This document shows, piece after piece, positions 8,842 to 16,671 of a stretch of 64,000 nt of DNA (position 1 is the first letter of the stretch; the number at the start of each line of letters is the position of its first letter). The notes under the pieces were generated by a model. That model was given only the letters and a program-made list of their open reading frames with translations. It was not told where the DNA came from and did no database searches. Origin of the DNA: Arthrobacter sp. NEB 688 (GTDB lineage: Bacteria > Actinomycetota > Actinomycetes > Actinomycetales > Dermatophilaceae). Made by a program: the position numbers and the translations under genes. The stretch covers positions 496,001 to 560,000 of the forward strand of contig NZ_CP053707.1 of NCBI RefSeq assembly GCF_013201035.1. Direction: 5' to 3'.

Positions 8842-9230
8842 CCTCGGGCCCGGTGCGGCGGGGGCGCCTCGTCGACGTTGACCGTCGGGATGCCCGTGCC
8901 GGCGCGCGCGATGACGGCGAGCGACGGCTCGCGGCCGGGGTTGGACTCGCGGTGCACGGTGAACGCCGGCACCTGCACGTAGCTGCCGGGCACGGCGTCG
9001 ACCCATCCCTCGACGCCCTGGCACTCCAGGCGCAGGACCCCGCGCACGACGTAGAGGACGCTGCTGTTGCTGTCGTGGTGGTGCCAGCCCGAGACCGCGC
9101 CCGGCTCGGTGACGACCTGGCCGGCCCACAGCCCCGGCATCTCGAAGGCCCGCCGGCGCAGCATCCCCGAGGTCGGGTCGGCGTCGACGAGCTCGGCGTC
9201 GGTTACGACGCGCACCGGCTGGTGGTCCAC
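8838..9230 (-). CDS. Cupin-domain protein
   Basis: A small single-domain beta-barrel protein of about 130 residues. The metal-binding cupin motif 1 is recognisable as GWHHHDSNSSVLYVVRG, and motif 2 as PGSYVQVPAFTVHRESN, so a bound divalent metal is likely. No particular enzyme activity can be assigned. The GTG at 9230 is chosen because the longer frame (to 9269) only adds Gly-rich sequence. The stop overlaps the DUF1206 start. The upstream region is packed with palindromic repeat elements. Confidence 0.8.
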   Translation of the reverse strand: MDHQPVRVVTDAELVDADPTSGMLRRRAFEMPGLWAGQVVTEPGAVSGWHHHDSNSSVLYVVRGVLRLECQGVEGWVDAVPGSYVQVPAFTVHRESNPGREPSLAVIARAGTGIPTVNVDEAPPPHRARG

Positions 9231-9288
9231 CCGCCCACGGTAGCCACCCCAGCTCCCCCCGCCCCCCACTCCTCGCGCATCCCACCCG

Positions 9289-9357
9289 ACTTATTGCGAG
9301 TTCCGCCGCCCGACACGCCCCCGCACAGCGCGTCGACCGGCTCAACTCGCAATCAGT
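9289..9357. repeat. Palindromic element type A, copy 1
   Basis: A 69-nt unit with 14-bp imperfect terminal inverted repeats (ACTTATTGCGAGTT and AACTCGCAATCAGT), near-identical to 9482-9550 and similar to 22225-22293. Flanks read CCCG and GGGG. Confidence 0.85.
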
Positions 9358-9380
9358 GGGGCAGCACGCGTCCCCGGTCA

Positions 9381-9456
9381 CCCGACTTCTTGCGCATCCA
9401 CCACCTCCCAGCCCCTCCGCAGGGCCCCTCGAGGTGGCGGATGGGCAATCGGTCGG
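9381..9456. repeat. Palindromic element type B, copy 1
   Basis: A 76-nt unit with long imperfect terminal inverted repeats (CCCGACTTCTTGCGCATCCA and the matching end 9431-9456). It shares its outermost bases with type A but has a different stem core (CCACCTC/GAGGTGG). The second copy is at 22135-22209. Confidence 0.85.
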
Positions 9457-9481
9457 ATGCTCCCCGCCGCCGACCCAGCCC

Positions 9482-9550
9482 ACTTGTTGCGAGTTCCGCC
9501 GCCCGACACGCCCCCGCACAGCGCGTCGACCGGCTCAACTCGCAATCAGT
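9482..9550. repeat. Palindromic element type A, copy 2
   Basis: A 69-nt copy nearly identical to 9289-9357, giving an A-B-A arrangement upstream of the cupin gene. Confidence 0.85.
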
Positions 9551-9560
9551 GGGGAAGCAC

Positions 9561-9594
9561 GGGCTCCCGCCCGGGATCGGCGGAGGGCGTGGGA
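9561..9594. repeat. Duplicated tRNA-Ser 3' end fragment
   Basis: A 34-nt exact direct repeat of 9668-9701, which covers the 3' end of the tRNA-Ser gene and its downstream flank. The spacing is 107 nt. It may be a leftover attachment-site duplication or a local slippage product. Confidence 0.7.
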
Positions 9595-9687
9595 CTCCGG
9601 CTCGCGCCTCGTCCCTCGGCGCGTGCCTCCCCGTCATCTCCCGCCCTGCGCCGCTCCCGGCGGTCGCGGGCTCCCGCCCGGGATCGG

Positions 9688-9774
9688 CGGAGGGCGTGGG
9701 ATTCGAACCCACGATGACGTTGCCGCCATAGCGGTTTTCAAGACCGCCGCACTAGGCCACTATGCGAGCCCTCC
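9688..9774 (-). tRNA. tRNA-Ser (anticodon TGA)
   Basis: An 87-nt class II tRNA with acceptor stem GGAGGGC/GCCCTCC, anticodon loop CTTGAAA (anticodon TGA), a long variable arm and T-loop GTTCGAATC. CCA is not encoded (CCG follows the discriminator). Confidence 0.95.
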
Positions 9775-9931
9775 AACGGCGCCGGACGTCACGCGCCCGG
9801 ACCGCCCGCCCAGCGTAGGACCCCGCCCGGCCGGACCACCGCGCCGGGCGGCGCCGGGCATCCGGCGGATGCGCGCCCGCGCCGCCCCGCGGTGCCATGG
9901 GTAAGGTCGGAGGCCGACGAAAGGAGCCCCC

Positions 9932-10297
9932 ATGGGCAAGCTGACCTTCATGGCCGGGCTGGCCGCGGGCTACGTCCTCGGGGCCAAGGCAGGGAAACAG
10001 CGCTACGAGCAGATCCGCCGCACCTCGAGCAAGGTGTGGCACTCCGGGCCGGTGCAGAACCAGGTGGCCCAGGCCAAGGAGGCCGCGCGCACGAAGGCGG
10101 CCCCGGTCGTCGCCGACCTCGTCGCGGACGCCGCGCGCGCCACCGGCGAGCGGCTGCGCCAGGGCCGCACCGTCCCCTCGGAGACGATCGCGCCGGCCGG
10201 CACGACCCCCCACGTCACCACCCCGACGCGTTCCGAGCAGGCCGAGCACGCGGACGCCTGGGCGGCCGCGACCCGGTCCCCCGGCACCCCCGACTGA
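9932..10297 (+). CDS. YtxH-like small protein
   Basis: A 121-residue protein starting MGKLTFMAGLAAGYVLGAKA, a glycine/alanine-rich hydrophobic segment of the YtxH type common in actinobacteria, followed by a basic, helical stretch and a low-complexity C terminus. It is probably a membrane-associated protein with a cytoplasmic helical tail. A clear AAAGGAG ribosome binding site lies 7 nt before the ATG. Function is unknown. It is divergent from tRNA-Ser and appears monocistronic. Confidence 0.8.
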   Translation: MGKLTFMAGLAAGYVLGAKAGKQRYEQIRRTSSKVWHSGPVQNQVAQAKEAARTKAAPVVADLVADAARATGERLRQGRTVPSETIAPAGTTPHVTTPTRSEQAEHADAWAAATRSPGTPD

Positions 10298-10673
10298 CCG
10301 CCCCTCCGCGGCCCGGACCATCGGGTGGAGAACCGGCCACACCGTCCGGGCGCCCTCTGGAAGCACCCGGTGGCGCTCCCCTGCGAGCGCCGTGCGGTGT
10401 GACCGGTCCCCCGGTGCGCGGCGTCCGCGGCCGGTGCGACGCCACGGGTCCGGGCGGCGACGCACCGGGGCCGACGGCCCCGCTCGGTCGGCCGGCCACG
10501 TGGACCGTCCGTCCGGTCAGCCCCGGGGACGGCCGGTCCGCCGCCCTCGCGACGGCCCGACCCCGGGTCGCGACGACCGGGGCAGCTCCCCGTCGGGACC
10601 CGGTCACCGTGGCCCGGTGGGGCTCACGCACGTCAGGAGCCGCCGGCCGACGACCTGATACGTCGCCCCGGAT

Positions 10674-10687
10674 GTGACCCGCGTCAC
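10674..10687. promoter_or_regulatory. Inverted repeat, possible operator
   Basis: GTGAC-CCGC-GTCAC, about 115 nt before the subtilase start. It shares the GAC/GTC half-site theme with 10734-10745. Confidence 0.35.
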
Positions 10688-10733
10688 GCCGTGGCGGGTA
10701 TCACCCGGGCCCTCGACGGCTCCTTCTCAGCGT

Positions 10734-10745
10734 TGACGTTCGTCA
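10734..10745. promoter_or_regulatory. Inverted repeat, possible operator
   Basis: TGACG-TT-CGTCA, 55 nt upstream of the subtilase ATG. Confidence 0.35.
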
Positions 10746-10799
10746 CTACGCTGGACCGGCGCGGACACCCCATCCGGCCCGGTTCCCCCAGGAGCAACC

Positions 10800-12401
10800 A
10801 TGGACGGCAAGGACCCCGACCGCACGACCGACGACGGCCGCCCGCCGCGGACGCCGGTCCCCCCGGTCTTCGCGGTGCCCGAGACGGCGCTGCGCCGCTT
10901 CGGGGCGACCGTCCTCGACCCCCGCACCGCCACGCGGGTCGGTGACGAGCCCGCGCCGCGCGCCGTCGCGTACGTGCCGCACCGCCTCTTCGTCCCCGGG
11001 CTCACCGACGAGCAGCTCGAGGAGGGCCCGCTCCAGCTGCTGCGCCGGATCGGCGAGGAGATGGACTTCTCGGTCGACGTGCTGCCGAGCCGCGTCCTCG
11101 CGGCCGCCCAGGAGCTGGGCTACGCCGAGCGCCTCGGTCGCTCGACGCACCGCCTCGTCGAGCTGCGCCCGAACCCCGGCCGCGTCGGCACGCCGCTCAC
11201 CGCGTGGGACGTCGTCCAGCGTGCCCGCGGCGTCGACCGCAAGGCGGCGGCCGGGTTCAGCCTCAACCACGTGATGATGTCCGCCGGCCTCGAGGGCGTC
11301 GGCTACATGGGCGGGGTCGGGTACATGGGTGGCGTGGGCTACATGGGTGGCGTGGGCTACATGGGTGGCGTGGGCTACATGGGGGGCGTGGGCTACATGG
11401 GTGGGGTCGGCTACATGGGGGGCGTCGGCGCCCCGGGCACGGCCGCCGGCCGCGGACCCGTCTCGCTGCACGTCGAGCCGCCCCAGCCGACCGGCGGCCC
11501 GTCCCCCGTCGTGGCGGTCCTCGACACCGGCCTCGGCGCGCACCCCTGGTTCGACGGCTCGCCGCTCGTCGACCGCGACCCGACCGTCGGCGGCCAGACC
11601 ATCGGCCTGCGCTTCGCACCGCACCGCGACCCCGAGGGCCGCGGCGTCACGATCGACACGGTCAACGGCACCCTCGATGCCCTCGCGGGCCACGGCACCT
11701 TCGTCGCGGGCGTCATCCGGCAGCAGTGCCCCGACGCGCGGCTCGTCGTCGTCCCCGTCATGTACGGCGACGGCGCGGCCGACGAGCAGGACGTCGTCGA
11801 GGCCCTCGGGCTGCTGGCGCTCTACCACTGGGCCGCCCAGGAGGGCCGCGCCGACCACGAGCCGCTGAGCGTCGTCAACCTGTCGATGGGCTACTACCAC
11901 GAGCGTCCGGACACGGTCTCCGACGAGGACGCCCTGTTCCGCGTCATCGCGATGCTGGCCGAGGACGGCATCGCCGTCGTGGCCGCCGCCGGCAACGGGG
12001 CCACCACCGAGCACTTCTGGCCGGCAGCCCTCTCGCAGAACCCGAACCGCGCGATCCCGGTGGCCGCCGTCGGCGCCCTCAACCCGACCGGCAAGGCCGC
12101 GGCGACCTTCTCGAACACCGGCGGGTGGGTCACCCACTGGCACCCCGGCGTGGCCGTCGTCAGCACGATGCCGACGACGCTCGAGGGCTCGCTGCGCGGC
12201 GACCTCGCCGTCCCGGCCGGCCCCGGCTCGCCGGCGCGCGAGACCCCCGACCCCGACTGCTACGCCACCGGTTTCGGCGTCTGGAGCGGCACGTCGTTCG
12301 CCGCCCCGTGCTGCGCCGGCGGCATCTCGCAGCTGCTCGCGACCAAGGCCTGCGGGTCGGTGGCCGAGGCGGTCGCCAAGGCCCTGGGAGGAGCACCGTG
12401 A
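10800..12401 (+). CDS. Intracellular subtilisin-like (S8) serine protease with GVGYMG repeats
   Basis: A 533-residue protease with no signal peptide or membrane segment, so it should act in the cytoplasm. Residues 1-160 form an N-terminal domain I do not recognise. Residues 166-207 are seven exact GVGYMG hexapeptides. Residues 230-530 are an S8 catalytic domain with Asp242 (VLDTG), His298 (GHGTF) and Ser499 (GTSFAAP), all intact. The ATG follows a GGAG at a good distance. It is the first gene of a tightly coupled operon with an ECF sigma factor, a small protein and a TPR-CHAT protease; the sigma start overlaps its stop (TGATG). A role as an effector or processing protease in a stress or defence circuit is inference. 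Confidence 0.92.
   Translation: MDGKDPDRTTDDGRPPRTPVPPVFAVPETALRRFGATVLDPRTATRVGDEPAPRAVAYVPHRLFVPGLTDEQLEEGPLQLLRRIGEEMDFSVDVLPSRVLAAAQELGYAERLGRSTHRLVELRPNPGRVGTPLTAWDVVQRARGVDRKAAAGFSLNHVMMSAGLEGVGYMGGVGYMGGVGYMGGVGYMGGVGYMGGVGYMGGVGYMGGVGAPGTAAGRGPVSLHVEPPQPTGGPSPVVAVLDTGLGAHPWFDGSPLVDRDPTVGGQTIGLRFAPHRDPEGRGVTIDTVNGTLDALAGHGTFVAGVIRQQCPDARLVVVPVMYGDGAADEQDVVEALGLLALYHWAAQEGRADHEPLSVVNLSMGYYHERPDTVSDEDALFRVIAMLAEDGIAVVAAAGNGATTEHFWPAALSQNPNRAIPVAAVGALNPTGKAAATFSNTGGWVTHWHPGVAVVSTMPTTLEGSLRGDLAVPAGPGSPARETPDPDCYATGFGVWSGTSFAAPCCAGGISQLLATKACGSVAEAVAKALGGAP
11295..11420 (+). repeat. Seven 18-nt tandem repeats encoding GVGYMG
   Basis: Seven consecutive near-identical 18-nt units inside the subtilase gene, between its N-terminal domain and catalytic core. 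Low sequence divergence makes copy-number variation likely. Confidence 0.9.
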
Positions 12402-12991
12402 TGCACACCGACGCCGACGGCCTGGCCGTCCGGGCCGCCCTCGCCTTCGAGACCTTCCGGGACGGTGACGGCTCCGGGATGACCCTGCTCGTCGGCGAGG
12501 TCACGCCGTTGCTCTGGGCGGTGGCGCGCCAGTCCGGCCTCGACCACCAGGCCGCCGAGGACGTCGTCCAGAACACGTGGCTCAAGCTCGTGCAGCACGC
12601 AGGGTCCATCGACGACCCCCGCTCGGTCCTCAAGTGGCTGCTGACGACGACGCGGCGCGACTCCTGGCGGCTGCGCTCGCGCGGGCACCGCGAGGAGCCC
12701 GACGCCCACGACGACGTCCGCGAGCTCGAGACCGACCACGCGGCGCCCTCCCCCGAGGCCGCCGTCCTCGCCCACGACGAGCAGCGCGTCGTCTGGGAGC
12801 ACTTCCACCTCCTGTCCGACCGCTGCCAGACGCTGTTGCGCGCCATCGCGTACGCCGACCGACCCGACTACGCGGGGGTGGCCGACGCCCTCGGGATGCC
12901 GGTCGGGTCGATCGGCCCGACCCGGGGCCGGTGCCTCGCGAAGCTGCGCGCCGCCCTCACCTCCGATCCCCGTTGGGAGATGACCTCATGA
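12401..12991 (+). CDS. RNA polymerase ECF sigma factor (CHAT-locus type)
   Basis: A 196-residue sigma-70 family factor with region 2 (about residues 25-95, including LDHQAAEDVVQNTWLKL) and region 4 (about 140-190, PDYAGVADALGMPVGSIGPTRGR, a helix-turn-helix). It directs RNA polymerase to a dedicated promoter set. Its ATG overlaps the subtilase stop (TGATG; a GTG one codon earlier is also possible) and its own stop overlaps the next gene (ATGA). No classic zinc anti-sigma factor is adjacent; the 167-residue downstream protein may take that role. Target promoters are unknown. Confidence 0.92.
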   Translation: MHTDADGLAVRAALAFETFRDGDGSGMTLLVGEVTPLLWAVARQSGLDHQAAEDVVQNTWLKLVQHAGSIDDPRSVLKWLLTTTRRDSWRLRSRGHREEPDAHDDVRELETDHAAPSPEAAVLAHDEQRVVWEHFHLLSDRCQTLLRAIAYADRPDYAGVADALGMPVGSIGPTRGRCLAKLRAALTSDPRWEMTS

Positions 12992-13491
12992 GCCCTGCCC
13001 CCGACCACGAGAACCACCTCGCCGAGGAGCCGCTGGACGCCGCCGACGTGCGCGTCCTCGCCGCCGTCCGCGCCGCGCACGACGAGCTCGACCCGGTGCC
13101 CGCCGGCCTCGTCGACCGCATCACCTTCGCGATGAGCGTCGCCTCGCTCGAGGCCGAGGTCGCGCGCATCGTGTCCGACGCCGACGCGCTGACGACCGTG
13201 CGCGGCGCCGACTACGACCGCGCCGACACCGTGACCTTCGCGAGCGACGGCCTGAGCGTCATGGTCAGCCTCGAACCGGCCGGCCCGGGCCGGGTCGACG
13301 TCGTCGGCTGGGCCAGCGAGGGCGACGTCGACGTCGAGCTGCGCGAGCGCAGCCGGACGCGCAGCGCCGCCACCGATCCCGACGGGCGGTTCACCTTTGC
13401 GGGGGTCGAGCGCGGTCTGGTGAACTTCGTCCTGCGGCGACGTGGGCGGCCGGACGCGCCGCCGGTCATCACGCCGGCCATCGACCTCTAG
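12988..13491 (+). CDS. Small conserved-looking protein between sigma factor and CHAT protease
   Basis: A 167-residue acidic protein without a signal peptide or membrane segment. Residues 1-75 look helical (LDAADVRVLAAVRAAHDELDPVPAGL), which resembles the N-terminal sigma-binding helices of some anti-sigma proteins, but no HCC zinc motif is present. Residues 85-165 look beta-rich, with a stretch DPDGRFTFAGVERGLVNFVL similar in style to carboxypeptidase-regulatory-like or Ig-like domains. It overlaps the sigma gene by ATGA and is followed after 10 nt by the CHAT gene. I infer that it could be an inhibitor, adaptor or proteolytic substrate linking the protease to the sigma factor; no family was identified with certainty. 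Confidence 0.75.
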   Translation: MSPAPDHENHLAEEPLDAADVRVLAAVRAAHDELDPVPAGLVDRITFAMSVASLEAEVARIVSDADALTTVRGADYDRADTVTFASDGLSVMVSLEPAGPGRVDVVGWASEGDVDVELRERSRTRSAATDPDGRFTFAGVERGLVNFVLRRRGRPDAPPVITPAIDL

Positions 13492-13499
13492 AGGAGGAG
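13492..13499 (+). promoter_or_regulatory. Strong ribosome binding site before an ATC codon
   Basis: AGGAGGAG directly upstream of ATC at 13502, with a short spacing. No ATG, GTG or TTG follows in frame within the next 50 codons, so this site argues for initiation at ATC. Confidence 0.6.
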
Positions 13500-13501
13500 C
13501 C

Positions 13502-16039
13502 ATCGAGCGCGACCCGCTGCAGTCTGCGGGAGGGCTGCTCGATGCCGCGCGCGCCGACAACGAGATCGGCGACTTCGCCTCCGCCGCAGCACGGCTCGAC
13601 CGGGCCCTGGGCCTGCTGGCCGGGCGTGACGACCGCGACGCCCGCTGGCTCCGGGTCCGGGTCCGCATCACGCGGGCCTGGTCCGAGCTCGAGGCGGACG
13701 GCATCCAGCCCGCGCTGCGGACGCTGCACGCCGCACGAACCGAGGCGCTCGAGCTCGACGACCCGCTCCTCGTGGCGCTGACCCACATCCAGGAGGGGAC
13801 CCTCCACGGACGCGTCGGGGCCTGGCCCTCGTGCGTCGAGGCGCTGCTGGCCGTCGACGTCGAGGGGTCCGGGCTGGACCCGGCGCAGCGCTGGGCCTAC
13901 CACCTCAACCTCGGGCAGGCCTGGCTCGGCGTCGGCCGCTCCGCCGACGCCGCCGCGAACTTCGACGCGGCGCGCGACATCGCCGTCGAGGGCGGCTTCC
14001 GCGAGCTGGAGTTCAAGGCGCGCCACAACCGGGCCGTCGTGGCGTTCGTCGACGGTGACCTGCCGCGGGCGCTGACGCTCATGCGCGAGGCCGACGCGAT
14101 GGACGTCGCGGTGGCGCGCGACCGGGCCCGGCTCGACCACGCCGAGGTGCTCCTGGCGGCGGGTCTCGTCGACGGCGCCCGCGCCGAGCTCGAGGCGGCC
14201 CTGTCCACGGCCCACTCCTCCGGGCACCGCCTCGAGGAGGGCGAGATCAGCCTGCGCCTCGCACGCTGCGACCTCCTCGTCGGCGACCTCGACCGGGCGC
14301 GCGACCGGGTCCGGGACGCCACGGCGGCCTACCGCACCCGGCAGGCGCACGAGCTGGTCCGCGAGGCCGAGCTGCTGCGCGCCGGGGTCGACGTCGCCGA
14401 GGGCCGTGACCTGCCCGCCGTCGTCGAGCGGCTCGTGCGGCACACCGAGCACGCCGCGGGCGAGCCCGGCGCACCGGCGCTGGGGTCCTCGGGGCGCGAG
14501 GCGGTCCGGCTCGAGGCCGAGGCCCGCCTCCTCCTCGGAGATGCCGACGGCGCCGAACGCCGTCTCGCCGACCTCGGCACGGCCGGCGAGCCCTCGCTGG
14601 CCGCGACGCTCCACGAGGTGCTCGTGCGTGCGCGCCTCGACCTCGCCCGCGACCGGGGGGCCCGGGCCAGCGAGCGGCTCGAGGAGGGCAACCGGGTGCT
14701 CGCGGCGCACCAGTTCCAGTCCGCGAGCCTCGACGTGCGGGCCGCCCTGGCCCTGCACGGCCGTCGGCTCGCGGCGCTCGACACCGAGCGCTCGCTCGCC
14801 GGCGACCGCGCCGAGCAGGTCCTCGCGACGGTCGAGCGCTGGCGCGCCATCTCGCACCGCATCAACCCGGTGACCGCCCCCGCGGACCCCGACCTCGCCG
14901 ACGCCACCCGCGAGCTGCGCCGCCTGCGCCAGCTCCTCGCCGACAGCGACCGCGACCAGGCCGCGGCGCTCGCGCCTCGCGTCGAGCGGCTCGAGTCCCT
15001 CGTCGCCCAGCGGGAGTGGAGCCTCGCGGTCGACGGGCAAGCCGCCGGCGCGGTGCATCCCGTGGACGCCGACGAGGCCACGGCGGCGCTCGACGGCGCG
15101 ACGACCGTCGTCGAGTTCTTCGAGTCCGGGGGCGAGCTGCACCAGGTGGTCCTGCGCACCACCGGCGCCGAGGTGGTGCACGTCGGGCCGGTCCCCGCGG
15201 TCGTCGAGGCGGTGACGCGGCTGCGGCGCGACCTGCGGGCCCGCGCCACCATCGCCCCCGGGTCGCCGATGGCGGCGGTGCTGGAGCGGGCGACCACGTC
15301 CTCCCTCGCGGCGGCCGACGCGCTCCTCAACCCCGGTGGCGCGGACGAGGACCGGGTCGTCGTCGTGCCGTCACGCACCCTCGCCGGGATGCCGTGGAGC
15401 CTCATGCCGAGCCTGCGCGGCCGGCCGGTCACCGTCGCCCCCTCGCTCACCCGGTGGGTGCGCGGCCCGGCCCGGGCGTCGGGCCTGCGCCCGACCACGG
15501 CCGTCGCGGCGCTCTACGGCCCGGGCCTGACCCGCACCCTGCCGGAGATCCGGGCGGTCGAGCGCGCGTGGGGCGTCGCTCCGGCACCCGACCCGCGCAC
15601 GGCCACGAGCGCCGACGTCCTCGACGCCCTCGGGTCGGCGCGGGTGGTCCACCTCGCGGCGCACGGCCTGCACCAGGGGCAGAGCCCGCTCTTCTCGTCG
15701 GTGCGGATGGCCGACGGGCCGGTCTTCGCGCACGAGTTCCCGCGGCCGGTCGCCGCCGAGCACGTCGCCCTGTCGGCCTGCGACGTCGGGCAGTTCTCGA
15801 CCCGGCCGGGGGACGAGCCGCTCGGGCTGGCCATCGCCCTGCTCTCCCTCGGCGCCACGAGCGTGCTGGCCGCCGTGGCGCCGGTCGCCGACGTCGTCGC
15901 CCACGACGCGATGGTCGCCCACCACCGGCGCATCGCGACGGGGACGGACGCCTCGCAGGCGTGGGCCGAGGTCGTCGTCGAGCACCCCGCCGCCGGGGTG
16001 TTCTGCCTCTACGGCTCGGAGTGGAGCGCGACGCCGTGA
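13502..16039 (+). CDS. TPR-CHAT caspase-like protease
   Basis: An 845-residue cytoplasmic protein. The first 500 or so residues are Ala/Leu/Arg-rich helical repeats of TPR type. A linker with heptad-like helices follows, then a C-terminal CHAT (caspase/HetF-associated) domain, about 535-845. The catalytic dyad is visible: His721 in LAAHGLHQG and Cys760 in LSACDVGQ, so it should be an active cysteine protease. The start is unusual: the only well-placed codon after the AGGAGGAG site is ATC, while the next alternative, GTG 13442, lies 50 nt inside the upstream gene without a binding site. It is the last gene of the subtilase-sigma-small protein-CHAT operon. By analogy with TPR-CHAT/Csx29, which controls an ECF sigma factor through cleavage of Csx30, a regulatory protease role is plausible. 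Confidence 0.9.
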   Translation: MERDPLQSAGGLLDAARADNEIGDFASAAARLDRALGLLAGRDDRDARWLRVRVRITRAWSELEADGIQPALRTLHAARTEALELDDPLLVALTHIQEGTLHGRVGAWPSCVEALLAVDVEGSGLDPAQRWAYHLNLGQAWLGVGRSADAAANFDAARDIAVEGGFRELEFKARHNRAVVAFVDGDLPRALTLMREADAMDVAVARDRARLDHAEVLLAAGLVDGARAELEAALSTAHSSGHRLEEGEISLRLARCDLLVGDLDRARDRVRDATAAYRTRQAHELVREAELLRAGVDVAEGRDLPAVVERLVRHTEHAAGEPGAPALGSSGREAVRLEAEARLLLGDADGAERRLADLGTAGEPSLAATLHEVLVRARLDLARDRGARASERLEEGNRVLAAHQFQSASLDVRAALALHGRRLAALDTERSLAGDRAEQVLATVERWRAISHRINPVTAPADPDLADATRELRRLRQLLADSDRDQAAALAPRVERLESLVAQREWSLAVDGQAAGAVHPVDADEATAALDGATTVVEFFESGGELHQVVLRTTGAEVVHVGPVPAVVEAVTRLRRDLRARATIAPGSPMAAVLERATTSSLAAADALLNPGGADEDRVVVVPSRTLAGMPWSLMPSLRGRPVTVAPSLTRWVRGPARASGLRPTTAVAALYGPGLTRTLPEIRAVERAWGVAPAPDPRTATSADVLDALGSARVVHLAAHGLHQGQSPLFSSVRMADGPVFAHEFPRPVAAEHVALSACDVGQFSTRPGDEPLGLAIALLSLGATSVLAAVAPVADVVAHDAMVAHHRRIATGTDASQAWAEVVVEHPAAGVFCLYGSEWSATP

Positions 16040-16073
16040 CCGCTCCCGCGCGCGGGAGCCGTCGTACCGCAGG

Positions 16074-16670
16074 TCAGATGAAGATGGCCGGCTCGGCGAA
16101 CAGCGCGTCGTAGGGGTCCTCGCCGGGCAGCTGCGGCATCCGCACGCGCGCCGGGATGCCGGTGGCGACGGCGCCGGCCGGGACGTCCTTGACGACGACG
16201 GAGTTGGCCCCGATCTGTGCGTCGTCCCCGATGAGCAGGTCACCGAGGATGCGCGCGCCGGTGCCGACCACGACGCGGTCGCCGAGCGTCGGGTGGCGCT
16301 TCGTGCCGCGCGCCAGCGACCGACCGCCGAGGGTCACCCCGTGGTAGAGCATCACGTCGTCACCGACGACGGCGGTCGCGCCGATGACGACGCCCATGCC
16401 GTGGTCGATGAAGAAGCGGCGCCCGATCCGGGCACCGGGGTGGATCTCCACCCCGGTGACCGCCCGGGTGACCGTCGAGAGCAGGCGCGCGGCGGGCCGC
16501 CACTGGGGGCCTTTCTCCCACACCCGGTGCGCGACCCGGTAGGACCAGATCGCGTGCAGCCCGGGGGAGTTCAGCGCGACGTCGGCCCGCGACTCGGCGG
16601 CGGGGTCGCGCCGCATCGCGGCATCCAGGTCCTCCCGGACCGTCGCGCGCGCCTGCTTCAGAAAGGTCAT
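16074..16670 (-). CDS. cysE: Serine O-acetyltransferase
   Basis: Transfers acetyl from acetyl-CoA to L-serine, giving O-acetylserine, the first step of cysteine synthesis in the cytoplasm. The 198-residue protein has the N-terminal helical part ([19 protein letters not shown]) and the left-handed beta-helix of hexapeptide repeats with [20 protein letters not shown] and YHGVTLGG, matching CysE proteins of the short type. The ATG at 16670 lies 1 nt after the cysK stop, so the two are an operon in the order cysK-cysE. It ends convergently with the CHAT gene. Confidence 0.96.
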   Translation of the reverse strand: MTFLKQARATVREDLDAAMRRDPAAESRADVALNSPGLHAIWSYRVAHRVWEKGPQWRPAARLLSTVTRAVTGVEIHPGARIGRRFFIDHGMGVVIGATAVVGDDVMLYHGVTLGGRSLARGTKRHPTLGDRVVVGTGARILGDLLIGDDAQIGANSVVVKDVPAGAVATGIPARVRMPQLPGEDPYDALFAEPAIFI

Positions 16671-16671
16671 G

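Larger units (their letters stand above)
10298..10799. other. Intergenic region upstream of the subtilase-sigma-CHAT operon
   Basis: About 500 nt without a convincing gene; open frames here have no ribosome binding sites or recognisable families. It presumably holds the promoter of the downstream operon. Two small inverted repeats lie near its end (10674-10687 and 10734-10745). I could not place a reliable -35/-10 pair. Confidence 0.6.

Noticed and set aside
9353-9731. Small open frames reading through the A/B repeats on both strands
   Set aside because: They consist of translated repeat and tRNA sequence and have no ribosome binding sites or conserved features.
10733-10738. TTGACG as -35 box of the protease-sigma operon
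   Set aside because: No acceptable -10 hexamer lies 16-19 nt downstream.
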